Shown: piece by piece, positions 40,741-49,507 of the stretch
Numbering within the stretch: the stretch's first letter is position 1
How the letters are laid out: each line of letters opens with the position of its first letter
Origin: Regnicoccus frigidus
Lineage (GTDB): Bacteria > Cyanobacteriota > Cyanobacteriia > PCC-6307 > Cyanobiaceae
NCBI GenBank assembly: GCA_025194985.1
Contig: JAOANE010000054.1
Span: 124,001-188,000 of the forward strand
DNA length: 64,000 nucleotides
Reading direction: 5' to 3'
Notes under the pieces: generated by a model
What the model saw: only the letters and a program-made list of their open reading frames with translations
Database searches by the model: none
Told to the model about the DNA's origin: nothing
Made by a program: the position numbers and the translations under genes

Positions 40741-41478
40741 TCAACCTGCCAGCGTCTTGACGTAGGCGGCCACCTGCAGATCCACGCCGGTGATGGCGGT
40801 TCCCACAACCACCGCATCGGCTCCCAGGCGGTTGGCCCGCCTGGCGTCGCCGGCCGTGGCGATCCCGCCTTCACAGATCAGAACCGCCCCTTCGGGCAAG
40901 GCGGCACGCAGGGGCGCCAGCAGATCCCAGGCTGGAGGCCAACAAGCGGCCGTCTCCTGCGTGTAGCCATACAGCGTGGTTCCCACCCAGGCGCAGCCAA
41001 GGGCCGCCGCCTTCAGCCCGTTGGCCACGCTGTCGACATCGGCCATCAACGTGGCGCCGAGCTCGGTGTGGGCCCGATCGATCAGTGCGGTCAGCTCCTC
41101 GCCGCCCGGTCGGACGCGGTCGGTGGCATCGATGGCGACCACATCGGCGCCGGCGGCCCAGACGGCCTTGATGTCCTCCCATCCCGGCGTGATGTAGACG
41201 GAACTATCGGCAAAGCTGCGTTTCCACAGTCCGATGATCAGGGCTGCCGGGCAGCGTCTCCGAACCGCTCCGATGTGCTCGGGGCTCTCCAGCCGCACGC
41301 CGATCGCCCCATTGGCCAGGCTGGCCTGCGCCATGGCGGCAATCACCTCGCATTGCCGCATCGGCGAACCCTCCGGCGCCTGCACCGAGACGATCAACCC
41401 CCCTTGCAGGGAGGCACGGCTGAGCCGGTGGGCTGGGGACGACTTGGGCAAGGAGGGGGGGCAGAAAAGCCGCAGCAA
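40741..41478 (-). CDS. Putative N-acetylmannosamine-6-phosphate 2-epimerase (NanE-like)
   Basis: TIM-barrel protein of the NanE family, about 245 residues, which epimerises ManNAc-6-P to GlcNAc-6-P in characterised members. Family traits: LQGGLIVSVQAPEGSPMRQ, LASLANGAIGVR-type second strand, LWKRSFADSSVYITP, GADVVAIDAT, LMADVDSVANGLKAAALG and LICEGGIATAGDARRANRLG with GADAVVVGTAI at the phosphate site. The likely catalytic lysine and acid lie in WKRSF and the EGG loop. The TTG at 41478 gives a longer leader than usual. No sialic-acid genes adjoin, so its substrate here is uncertain. Confidence 0.82.
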   Translation of the reverse strand: MLRLFCPPSLPKSSPAHRLSRASLQGGLIVSVQAPEGSPMRQCEVIAAMAQASLANGAIGVRLESPEHIGAVRRRCPAALIIGLWKRSFADSSVYITPGWEDIKAVWAAGADVVAIDATDRVRPGGEELTALIDRAHTELGATLMADVDSVANGLKAAALGCAWVGTTLYGYTQETAACWPPAWDLLAPLRAALPEGAVLICEGGIATAGDARRANRLGADAVVVGTAITGVDLQVAAYVKTLAG

Positions 41479-41528
41479 TGATGCCGGCGGTCAGGACGGT
41501 TTCGTCAGGATTTTGTCGAATAGCTGGG

Positions 41529-42695
41529 TCAAGAAGCCCGGCGCTCTTCGTCGTCCCGTGGATCCGGCAACCACGAGCGCAAGGCCGCCAGATCGGGGTG
41601 GACCGGCGGCGCAGCCGCTGCCCCTGGGGTCTCGGGCGTCGTGGTGAGACGCGGCTGCCGCTCAGCTGGTGGTTGGCTGCTGAACGATCTTCTGCTAACA
41701 GCTGGGCTAGTGGCGGCAGGACCTCTAGCTGATTCGGGCTGGGGAGAGGGCAGCGTTGGGGGGAGAGGCCAGCTGGCCGCTGGTGGCTGGACAGTGGCTC
41801 CGGGCCCGCTCGCTTCAAGATCGGCGTCCTGTTGAAAGGTGCTGGCCACCTCGTCGATGCAGTAGCGCACCAAGTTCTTGAAGCGCCGGATCGGGCTGCG
41901 TCGTTGGGGCCTGCCGTCGCTGCCGCTGCCGGGGTGCCCCTCCTCAGGGATCGCTGCAGGGTTGGTTTCGGTCTCGGCGCCTGGAGCTGGATCGTTGGCT
42001 GTGACGCTAATAGCTGTCGCGGTTGAAGCTTCCGAAGCCACCGCCGCCAAGGGGGCTGGATCAAATGGGTTCGGCCCAGGGTCCAATGGGGCGAACGGGT
42101 CTGAGGCCATGGCCGCTTCCGCCGGAGATGGTTCTGAAGCAAAGGAACCAGGCATGAAGGAATCAGCCGTGAAGGAATCCAGGGCAGACGGAGTCGCCGC
42201 CATTGGTTGGGCGGCAGGCGGATCGGAGGCGAATGGATCGCCAATCGACGCTTTGGCCTGGAACGGATCCTCGGTAGACAGCTCTGGCTTGGACGCCACA
42301 GCAGCCAAGGAGGGCGTCTCGAATGGGTTGGCGGTGTCGACGGCCTGGACTGTGGCAGGGGGATCGATCGCTTTGATCTCCCATTCAGCAGGGTTGGGGG
42401 GCGGCGTTTCGAGAACAGCGGCCTCGGTTGCCAGCGGTTTTGCCAGGGTGCCTGCGAGGGAGTTCAACTCCAGCTGCAGGGCGTTGGCCTGGGTTGCGGG
42501 GGCTTCTGCGGCCTGCTCACGGATCAGCTGGTCGAGCGCATCGACGCCATGGCGATGGACCCAGCGCGTTGAAAGCCTGGCAATGCTGCCTGGATCCTGA
42601 CGGCGCAGGGCCGCGATCAGTTCCTGGCGCAGTGGTCCCTGTTCCGCAGCAGGCGCGGCGAGGGTCAGGTCCGAGGGGGAAAAAGGGAGGGGCAC
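41529..42695 (-). CDS. Hypothetical protein with repeated [DN]PF motifs
   Basis: 388-residue protein in three parts: a helical N-terminal domain (about 1-80, LRQELIAALRRQDPGSIARL), a low-complexity acidic middle with repeated NPF/DPF tripeptides (ANPFET, EDPFQA, GDPFAS, SDPFAP, PNPFDP), and a short conserved-looking basic helix IRRFKNLVRYCIDEVASTFQ near 265. The tail is Pro/Ser-rich and ends with HPDLAALRSWLPDPRDDEE. GTG start at 42695, only eight bases after the ABC permease stop, so it is likely co-transcribed with the exporter. Family not recognised; possibly a scaffold or regulator (inference). Confidence 0.65.
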   Translation of the reverse strand: MPLPFSPSDLTLAAPAAEQGPLRQELIAALRRQDPGSIARLSTRWVHRHGVDALDQLIREQAAEAPATQANALQLELNSLAGTLAKPLATEAAVLETPPPNPAEWEIKAIDPPATVQAVDTANPFETPSLAAVASKPELSTEDPFQAKASIGDPFASDPPAAQPMAATPSALDSFTADSFMPGSFASEPSPAEAAMASDPFAPLDPGPNPFDPAPLAAVASEASTATAISVTANDPAPGAETETNPAAIPEEGHPGSGSDGRPQRRSPIRRFKNLVRYCIDEVASTFQQDADLEASGPGATVQPPAASWPLPPTLPSPQPESARGPAATSPAVSRRSFSSQPPAERQPRLTTTPETPGAAAAPPVHPDLAALRSWLPDPRDDEERRAS

Positions 42696-42703
42696 GGCGG
42701 CAC

Positions 42704-43576
42704 TCAGCTGAGTTTGCGATCCAGCAATGGCCGGATCAGGAGGAACAGGCCCGCAGCCAGCACTGCAAGAACCAGCAGGCAGTGGGCGCCTGTTAAGGCG
42801 CCGTAGGGAGCCTGGAGGACAACGGCTGACAGGGAAACTTGGCCGGCGTAGGCGGCACGAATCGGTTCAATAGCGAACGTAAGTGGATTCAGGGCCGCTA
42901 GCCACCCCAACCAGGTGGGCATGAACGAAATCGGCGCGAGCGCGGTGCTGGCGAACAGCAGCGGCAGGTTCACCACGAAGATCACGGCGATCAATTCGAT
43001 GTGTCCCGGCAAGGCAAAGGCGAGGCCCAGGCTCAGTCCGGTCACGGCGAAGACGAGCAGCAGCAGGGTGACGAGGACCAGCACAAGGCCGTAGACCCCT
43101 GGCCAGCCGTATCCGAGCAGGGCCGCCGTTCCCATGATCGCCAGGCTCTGGACCAGGCTGAGGCTGGTGATGTAGAGCACCGAGGCAATCACGATCGAAC
43201 TTCTCGATCGCAACGGTGCCACCAGCAACCGGTTCAGAAAGCCGAATTCCCGATCGAACATCACTGGAAGTCCGGCGTTGAGCGCCGCGCTGAACGCCGT
43301 GAACACAATCACCCCAGCCCCGAGGAAGCGGCCGTAGCTCATGCCATCGGGCAGCAGACCCTCAGGCGCCTTGGCGAACAGGGCGCCGAACAACACCAGC
43401 CAGATCAGGGGCTGCAACACCCCTGCCACAAGCGTGGAGGGCCGCCGGGCCAATTGCAGGAACAGCCGTTTGGTCAGAGCGAGGATTTCCTGGCCCTGAT
43501 CGGCTAGGGCTGAATTCCCGGAGATTGACGCCCCAGGCTTGGCAACGGTGGAGGTCATGGAGGGTGCACTGGTCAT
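42704..43576 (-). CDS. ABC-2 type exporter permease
   Basis: 290-residue permease of the ABC-2 (DrrB-like) exporter class with six helices. A cytoplasmic N-terminus (residues 1-40) precedes the amphipathic LALTKRLFLQLARRPSTLV. The family signature MFDREFGFLNRLLVAPLRSRSS lies in the loop after helix two, and LAPISFMPTWLGWLAALNPL before the last helices is also typical. It lies 39 bases downstream of its ATPase gene in the same direction. Substrate could be a lipid, polysaccharide or drug. Confidence 0.92.
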   Translation of the reverse strand: MTSAPSMTSTVAKPGASISGNSALADQGQEILALTKRLFLQLARRPSTLVAGVLQPLIWLVLFGALFAKAPEGLLPDGMSYGRFLGAGVIVFTAFSAALNAGLPVMFDREFGFLNRLLVAPLRSRSSIVIASVLYITSLSLVQSLAIMGTAALLGYGWPGVYGLVLVLVTLLLLVFAVTGLSLGLAFALPGHIELIAVIFVVNLPLLFASTALAPISFMPTWLGWLAALNPLTFAIEPIRAAYAGQVSLSAVVLQAPYGALTGAHCLLVLAVLAAGLFLLIRPLLDRKLS

Positions 43577-43615
43577 CGCCGGGTCAGAGGGAAGGAAAGG
43601 GCTCGAGACATGGGA

Positions 43616-44650
43616 TCAACGCATCGCCTGTTTGCGCTCCGCCTTGGGATCACGGCTACCGGCCACCTGCAGCTCCGCATCCATCAGGGTGCGGCCGGTG
43701 GCCTGGAGATAGACATCATCCAGGCTGGGGCGGCTTTGGGAGAGAGAGAACACTGGCAGATCGGCCGCGGCCAGCTGGCGCCGCAGCGGTTCAATCACCG
43801 TTGCATTCTCAACAACGAGATTGAGCGAATGGCCCTGGGCCAGGTTCACCACCACCTGGCGAACGCCCGGGCAGCGCTCCAGCACCTCACGGACCCGTTC
43901 AGCTTCAGGGGCGTTGCTGAATTCCCGTACCCGCAGGGTGACCCGATCGCCCCCCAGGGCGCTCTTCAAGCTGGTGGGCGTTCCCTCGGCAATCACCTGT
44001 CCACCATCGATGATCGCCAGCCGATCGGCGAGGGCATCGATTTCTTCGAGGTAGTGGCTGCTCAACAGCACCGTGGTGCCCTGATCGCGGAGCTGGCGCA
44101 ACACCTGCCAGATCGCGGCACGGCTTTCGATGTCAAGGCCGACGGTGGGTTCATCGAGCACCAGCACAGCTGGATCGTGAAGTAGGCCGCTGGCCAGGTC
44201 CAGCCGGCGGCGCATTCCGCCGGAGTAGCTGCCACAGCGCCGATCCAGCCAGTCGTCCATGCCGAGCAGGCCGCTGAGTTCAAGGATCCGCGCCTGCAGG
44301 CGCTTGGCGTTGAGGTGGTACAGCGCCCCCTGCAACTCCAGTAGTTCCCGACCCGTGAGGATCTTGTCGATCGCCACCTCCTGGGCCACATAGCCGAGCA
44401 GTTCACGCACGGCCCTGGGCTGGGCCAGGGCATCGAGCCCGCCCACCCTGACGCTGCCGCTGTCGGGGGCCAGCAGGGTGCAGACGATGCGCAGGGCGGT
44501 GGTCTTGCCCGCACCGTTGGGGCCCAGCAGCCCGTACAGGCAGCCCTTGGGCACGGTCAAGGAGAGGCCGGCCAGGGCCGTGACCGGGCCGTAGTTCCTG
44601 CGTAGCTCAATGAGCTCGATCACCGTGGCTTCTTCTCCCGTTTGTGACAC
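43616..44650 (-). CDS. ABC exporter ATP-binding protein (DrrA type)
   Basis: 344-residue ATPase partner of the ABC-2 permease. Walker A GPNGAGKTT, Q-loop GYVAQEV, signature SYSGGMRRRLDLASGL, Walker B AVLVLDEPTVGLD and switch histidine in LLSSHYLEE. The C-terminal extension (after LKSALGGDRVTLRV) with SQSRPSLDDVYLQATGR is the DrrA-type domain. GTG start at 44650. It follows ctaB by 73 bases in the same direction. In picocyanobacteria this exporter often sits next to ctaAB. Confidence 0.93.
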   Translation of the reverse strand: MSQTGEEATVIELIELRRNYGPVTALAGLSLTVPKGCLYGLLGPNGAGKTTALRIVCTLLAPDSGSVRVGGLDALAQPRAVRELLGYVAQEVAIDKILTGRELLELQGALYHLNAKRLQARILELSGLLGMDDWLDRRCGSYSGGMRRRLDLASGLLHDPAVLVLDEPTVGLDIESRAAIWQVLRQLRDQGTTVLLSSHYLEEIDALADRLAIIDGGQVIAEGTPTSLKSALGGDRVTLRVREFSNAPEAERVREVLERCPGVRQVVVNLAQGHSLNLVVENATVIEPLRRQLAAADLPVFSLSQSRPSLDDVYLQATGRTLMDAELQVAGSRDPKAERKQAMR

Positions 44651-44723
44651 TCCTGCCAGGCCGATGGGTTCATTTAATCTAGAAAGGGAGCAACACTGCC
44701 AAGGAGAGTGCCAACCCTGGCGC

Positions 44724-45737
44724 TCAGAGCGCTGCAGCAGGCAGGAACGGGTAGGCAGCCACCAGCAGTTCCCAGCTCTGCTGGCTGAACACGTTGGCTC
44801 CGGGTAAGCGGGCCATCAGCAGCAACAGGCAGATGCCGAACAGGTAGAGGATCGACCAGCGAAACAACCCTTTGGCGGCCATGGGGTCTTCCGGGGCCTG
44901 GGCCAAGGAGCGTGACATCTGCAGCAGCCTGGAATTGAATGGCAGCAGCAGCAGCCCGTAGAGCAGTCCACCAGTGGGCAAGGCCAGCACTCCGAAGCCA
45001 CTGATCAGGGCCGTGGCCCTGGCGTAATGGCCGATCGCCCGGGTGGTGTGGGCGGCACCTTTGATCACCGGCAACATCGGAATGCCCACCGAGCGGTAAT
45101 CCTCCGCAAGCAACAGGGCCAAGGCCCAGAAATGGGCCGGTGTCCAGAGCATCACCAGGCTGAACAGCCACCAACCACCCAGACCCACATGCCCACTGGC
45201 AGCGGCCGCTCCCACCAGGGGCGGAATCGCACCGGCGACGCCACCGATGACGATGTTCTGGGTGGTGCGGGGTTTGAGCAGGGCTGTGTAGAGCAGCACA
45301 TAGCTGCATAGCCCGAGCAACGAGAGAGCGGCCGCCAGGCTGTTCACCCCGACGATCAACAGCAGCGACGAGGCCAGGGTGAGGGCGACCGCCGCCCAGA
45401 AGGCCGTGGTGGAAGAAAGCCGACCGGAGGGCAGGGCACGGCCACTGGTGCGCCCCATCCGGCCATCGAGATTCTCTTCCCAGAGGCAGTTGAAAACGCC
45501 GGCAGCGGCAGCGGCCAGGGCGCCACCGCCCAGGGTGCAGGCCAGGGTTGAGGTGGGTAATGGCCAGCCTTCGGAGAGGGCCATGCCGCCGAGGGTGGTG
45601 GCCAGCAGCAGGGGAATCAGCCGAGGTTTGGCGATTTCCAGCCAGGCGGGCAGGCGCGCCTTGGCTGGAGCGGCTACCGGCCTGTCCACGCCCAACGGGG
45701 GGGGCGAAGGGGCCGTGGTCACACTGGCGCTAACCAT
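44724..45737 (-). CDS. ctaB: Protoheme IX farnesyltransferase (haem O synthase)
   Basis: UbiA-superfamily enzyme that farnesylates haem B to haem O for cytochrome oxidase. From the ATG at 45737 it is 337 residues with about nine helices. Motifs: EIAKPRLIPLLLATTLGGM, first aspartate-rich-like motif NCLWEENLDGRMGRTSGRAL, VIGGVAGAIPPLVGAA and LWTPAHFWALALLLAEDYRS. It overlaps the ctaA stop by eight bases; the N-terminal 30 residues are Pro/Ala-rich and poorly conserved. It serves the ctaCDE oxidase encoded divergently. Confidence 0.95.
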   Translation of the reverse strand: MVSASVTTAPSPPPLGVDRPVAAPAKARLPAWLEIAKPRLIPLLLATTLGGMALSEGWPLPTSTLACTLGGGALAAAAAGVFNCLWEENLDGRMGRTSGRALPSGRLSSTTAFWAAVALTLASSLLLIVGVNSLAAALSLLGLCSYVLLYTALLKPRTTQNIVIGGVAGAIPPLVGAAAASGHVGLGGWWLFSLVMLWTPAHFWALALLLAEDYRSVGIPMLPVIKGAAHTTRAIGHYARATALISGFGVLALPTGGLLYGLLLLPFNSRLLQMSRSLAQAPEDPMAAKGLFRWSILYLFGICLLLLMARLPGANVFSQQSWELLVAAYPFLPAAAL

Positions 45738-46668
45738 GGGAGGTCTGCATACGAGGGGATCGGCCGAGGTCGGCGCTGGGAAGGCTGGATCGCCAGGTCC
45801 GCATCGCCAGGGCGGCGAGTACGGCCACAAGCAAAGCTGCCGTGATCTGGTGCCCCACGGTGATCAGGGGCACGGCCAGGGCGAGGCGAAGGGTGAACAC
45901 GCCAAGCAGAACTTGCAAGGTCACGAGCATCACGGCTGCTGCTGCGAGCGGCCACTGTCGCCGAAGCGAACCGCGCAGCAGGATTGGTACCAGGCTCAGC
46001 GCAATCACCGCTGTGGCCACAGGCGTGGCGAGCTGGCGATGGAGGGCTAACCACTGGCAGGCTTCTCCGCTGGCAAGGCAACGGCCTGAAGCCCATTGGC
46101 TGGCCATCAGGGCTCCTGAGATGGCCTGGATGAACACAGCCAAACCAGCTGAGGCGGGGGCCATCCACCAGGCCGCTGGCCAGCCAGGCCGAACACTGCT
46201 TGTTGGTGGCTGGAGCGAAGAGGCTGGTTCGGGACGGAAGGCCAAGCCCTGATGGATTGCGCTGAGCAGGGCCACCAGCACCAGGGCCGTGGCCAGGTGA
46301 GCCGTGACCAGGTCGAATCGCAGCAGCTGGGTCACCGTCAGGGCACCGAGGGCGCCCTGGAAAGCCACCAGCAGAAGGGCCGTGCCGCTGGCCCATGGCA
46401 GCCAAGCAGGCAGCGAGGACCGCTTCAGCAAACTGATCACGAGCAAGACCAGCAAACCGATGCCGACCAGAAAGGCATCAAGGCGGTGAAACCATTCGAG
46501 GAACACCTTCAGATTCATCTGGCCACCAGGCAGGAAGCTGCCATAGCAGAGCGGCCAGTCGGGGCAGGCCAAGCCGGCTTGCATCACCCGGGTGGCGCCA
46601 CCGATGCCGACAAGCGCCACCAGGGCCACCACCAAATGGGATGTGAGAAAGAGCATTCCAGGCACCAT
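45730..46668 (-). CDS. ctaA: Haem A synthase
   Basis: COX15/CtaA membrane enzyme that oxidises haem O to haem A; eight helices, about 312 residues from the ATG at 46668 (a TTG at 46689 adds seven). The two haem-site histidine regions appear in WFHRLDAFLVG and in TAHLATALVLVALLSAIHQG, with their repeats as HRQLATPVATAVI and GHQITAALLVAV. The cysteine pairs ACPDWPLC and RCLASGEAC are consistent with bacterial type 1 enzymes. It overlaps ctaB and diverges from ctaC. Confidence 0.93.
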   Translation of the reverse strand: MVPGMLFLTSHLVVALVALVGIGGATRVMQAGLACPDWPLCYGSFLPGGQMNLKVFLEWFHRLDAFLVGIGLLVLLVISLLKRSSLPAWLPWASGTALLLVAFQGALGALTVTQLLRFDLVTAHLATALVLVALLSAIHQGLAFRPEPASSLQPPTSSVRPGWPAAWWMAPASAGLAVFIQAISGALMASQWASGRCLASGEACQWLALHRQLATPVATAVIALSLVPILLRGSLRRQWPLAAAAVMLVTLQVLLGVFTLRLALAVPLITVGHQITAALLVAVLAALAMRTWRSSLPSADLGRSPRMQTSHG

Positions 46669-46835
46669 GCCAGCCAAACTAGCGATCAAGCTTCACCCTG
46701 AAGTCCGTTGCCTGGACTGGGCTCTACAGGGGCAGCCCCTGTGTGGAATCGCGCACTTGGATCGGAGTTGATAAGTGGTTTGCGCCAATGGCCCTTGCCG
46801 GATCCTCGATCCCCATAAGGTGGGAATCCAGCGAC

Positions 46836-47717
46836 ATGCGGTCCGTGCCCATACCCTCCGCCATTCTCACCTTGGTGGTGGGCATGATCCTCGTCTTGGC
46901 AGGGCTTTGGGTTGGCCAGAATATCAACCTCCTGCCAGCAGCCGCCAGTTCGAACGCCCCTTTGTATGACGAACTCTTCGCCGTACTTTTCACGATCGGC
47001 ACAATCCTTTTTCTAGGAATTCTTGGCCTGTTGATCTTCAGCCTGGTGCGTTTCAGGCGGCGGGATGGTGATTCTGGTGATGGTGTGGCTGTGGAAGGAA
47101 ATCTTCAGCTTGAAATCTTCTGGACCGCCATCCCCGCAATCGTGGTGTTGTTTGTCGGCATCTACAGCTACGACATCTATGACCGGATGGGCGGCATGAT
47201 CCCCCTCGCCGATCCCCATTCCATGCATGGGACGATGGACTCTCCAGTCGCTCAAGCCAGTGTCCGGTCATCAGAAGGAGAGGCTGGAACCCCCCGCCTC
47301 TGGGGAGGAATCGGTGCTGCTTCTGGTGGAAGCATCGGCGTCTTGCCTGTCGATGTAACGGCTCTTCAGTTCGCCTTCCTTTTCCATTACCCCGAAGGCG
47401 ACTTCATCAGCGGCGAACTTCACGTCAAAAGCGGCCAGACGGTGGAGTTGCGGATGGAGGCGCGCGATGTGATCCATGCCTTCTGGGTGCCTGAGTTCCG
47501 CCTGAAGCAGGACGTGATCCCCGGGCAGCCAACCGTGTTGACCTTTACCCCCACCCTGCCGGGCCGGTATCCGATCATCTGCGCCGAACTCTGCGGCCCG
47601 TACCACGGCGGGATGCGTTCCACCGTGGTGGTCCACGAGCCGGAGGCCTTCGATCGTTGGCTGGATTCCAACCTTCCGGCAACGGTGGCCTCGGCAGCCG
47701 GAGCTCCCACCGGCTGA
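46836..47717 (+). CDS. ctaC: Cytochrome c oxidase subunit II
   Basis: CuA-bearing subunit that accepts electrons from cytochrome c6 or plastocyanin; about 293 residues from the ATG at 46836. Two helices: ILTLVVGMILVLAGLWVGQN and VLFTIGTILFLGILGLLIFS. The cupredoxin domain contains HAFWVPEFRLKQDVIPGQ and the CuA site CAELCGPYHGGM (two Cys, His, Met). Between helix two and the domain, EIFWTAIPAIVVLFVGIYSY is conserved. An aa3-type terminal oxidase is implied by ctaA/ctaB next door. Confidence 0.95.
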   Translation: MRSVPIPSAILTLVVGMILVLAGLWVGQNINLLPAAASSNAPLYDELFAVLFTIGTILFLGILGLLIFSLVRFRRRDGDSGDGVAVEGNLQLEIFWTAIPAIVVLFVGIYSYDIYDRMGGMIPLADPHSMHGTMDSPVAQASVRSSEGEAGTPRLWGGIGAASGGSIGVLPVDVTALQFAFLFHYPEGDFISGELHVKSGQTVELRMEARDVIHAFWVPEFRLKQDVIPGQPTVLTFTPTLPGRYPIICAELCGPYHGGMRSTVVVHEPEAFDRWLDSNLPATVASAAGAPTG

Positions 47718-47768
47718 GGTCGGCTCCAGAGCGTTTTTGATTCCCTTCAACCCCATGCCCCCCTGGCG

Positions 47769-49448
47769 ATGACCCTGGCTTTCCCCCCCCAGACTTCCCA
47801 ACCGCAAAGCCTCCCTCCGGGGTTACAGCCGCAAGGCTGGCTTCGTTATCTCAGCTTCAGCCTCGATCACAAAGTGATCGGTCTGCAATACATGGTGACC
47901 GGGTTCTTTTTCTATCTGGTGGGAGGCGCCCTGGCCGGCGTGATTCGGGTGGAATTGTTGAGTCCGATATCCGATTTTGTTCCCAGGGAAACCTACAACG
48001 AAATGCTCACCCTGCATGGCACGGTGATGATTTTTTTGTGGATCGTGCCTGTGGTGAATGGAGCCTTCGGTAATTATCTGATTCCTTTTTATGTAGGAGC
48101 CCGGGACATGGCGTTTCCCCGGCTCAATGCGGTGGCTTTCTGGATGATTCCACCGGCTGGTTTTTTGCTGATTGCCAGTTACTTCATTGCCGGTGCGGCC
48201 CAGTCCGGTTGGACGGCCTATCCGCCGCTCAGCCTCACCACTCCCGCTGCCGGCCAAGTGGTTTGGATCTTGAGTGTGTTGCTCCTGGGCGGTAGTTCCA
48301 TTTTTGGGGGCATCAACTTCATTGCCACCATCTTGAAGCTGCGTCGCCCGGGGCTGAAGATGATGCAACTGCCCATGTACTGCTGGGCGATGCTGGGCAC
48401 CAGTTTCCTTGTGGTTCTCGCCACACCGGTGCTAGCAGGAACGCTGGTGTTGCTCAGTTTCGACATCATCGCCCACACCGGATTCTTCAACCCGGCCTTG
48501 GGAGGCAATGCGGTGGTGTATCAACACCTTTTCTGGTTCTATTCCCACCCGGCGGTTTACATCATGGTTCTTCCGGCCTTTGGGCTGGTCAGTGAAATTC
48601 TGCCGGTTCATGCCCGCAAGCCCCTGTTCGGCTACACCACGATGGTGTACTCCATTCTTGGGATTGTTTTCCTCGGCTTGATCGTCTGGGCCCATCACAT
48701 GTTCACCAGCGGTACGCCCCCCTGGATGCGCCTGTTTTTCACGATTGCCACGGCCTTCATCGCCGTACCAACCGGCATCAAATTCTTTAACTGGCTCGCC
48801 ACACTTTGGGGCGGCAAAATCGCACTGAACAGCGCCATGTTGTTCAGCTGTGCCTTCATCGTTCACTTCGTTTTCGGTGGCATCACCGGGGTGGCACTGG
48901 CCCAGGTCCCCTTCGATATTCATGTCCACGACACCTACTTCGTTGTCGGGCATTTTCACTACATCGTCTATGGCGGAACCGTCTTCGTCGTGTTTGGATC
49001 GATTTATCACTGGTTCCCCAAGTTCACGGGCCGGATGCTGAACGAACACCTGGGCCGCCTGCACTTTGCGCTCACCTTCATTGGTTTCAACCTCTGCTTT
49101 GCCCCCCAGCACTGGCTTGGCCTCAATGGCATGCCCCGCCGCGTGGCTGAGTACGACCCGCAGTTCACCATGTTGAACCAGGTCAGCAGTGTGGGAGCCC
49201 TGCTGATGGCGATCAGCACCCTTCCATTCCTAATCAATGTGGCCTGGAGTGCCTTCGCCGGCCCGGTGGCTGGTGACAACCCCTGGAGGGCGTTGACTCC
49301 GGAATGGTTGACCAGTTCTCCTCCACCGGTGGAGAACTGGATCGGCCCTGCGCCGTTGGTGACCCACCCCTACGGCTACGGCGTCGCTGAAGACCAGATC
49401 GACCTCAAGTCCACCACGGGCCAACAGCTCTGGTCTCGGGGTCGATGA
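47769..49448 (+). CDS. ctaD: Cytochrome c oxidase subunit I
   Basis: Catalytic subunit with haem a and the haem a3-CuB centre; 559 residues, twelve helices. The haem a ligand is in MLTLHGTVMIFLWIVP; CuB histidine and the crosslinked tyrosine region are in YSHPAVYIMVLPAFGLVSE; WAHHMFTSG holds the CuB pair; and HDTYFVVGHFHYIVYGG carries the haem a3/a ligands. The Glu/Tyr positions suggest an A-type enzyme with D- and K-channel elements. It lies 51 bases after ctaC, with ctaE following. Confidence 0.97.
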   Translation: MTLAFPPQTSQPQSLPPGLQPQGWLRYLSFSLDHKVIGLQYMVTGFFFYLVGGALAGVIRVELLSPISDFVPRETYNEMLTLHGTVMIFLWIVPVVNGAFGNYLIPFYVGARDMAFPRLNAVAFWMIPPAGFLLIASYFIAGAAQSGWTAYPPLSLTTPAAGQVVWILSVLLLGGSSIFGGINFIATILKLRRPGLKMMQLPMYCWAMLGTSFLVVLATPVLAGTLVLLSFDIIAHTGFFNPALGGNAVVYQHLFWFYSHPAVYIMVLPAFGLVSEILPVHARKPLFGYTTMVYSILGIVFLGLIVWAHHMFTSGTPPWMRLFFTIATAFIAVPTGIKFFNWLATLWGGKIALNSAMLFSCAFIVHFVFGGITGVALAQVPFDIHVHDTYFVVGHFHYIVYGGTVFVVFGSIYHWFPKFTGRMLNEHLGRLHFALTFIGFNLCFAPQHWLGLNGMPRRVAEYDPQFTMLNQVSSVGALLMAISTLPFLINVAWSAFAGPVAGDNPWRALTPEWLTSSPPPVENWIGPAPLVTHPYGYGVAEDQIDLKSTTGQQLWSRGR

Positions 49449-49507
49449 TCCAGGGGCTTGCCCCACCTCGCTGCTTCCCCGATTGTCGATTCGCCCAGAC
49501 CCACACC

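Noticed and set aside
40729..40743. Hairpin TGAGCG-ACT-CGCTCA between groEL and the nanE-like gene as a terminator
   Set aside because: The stem is only six pairs, includes both stop codons and has no T-run on either strand.
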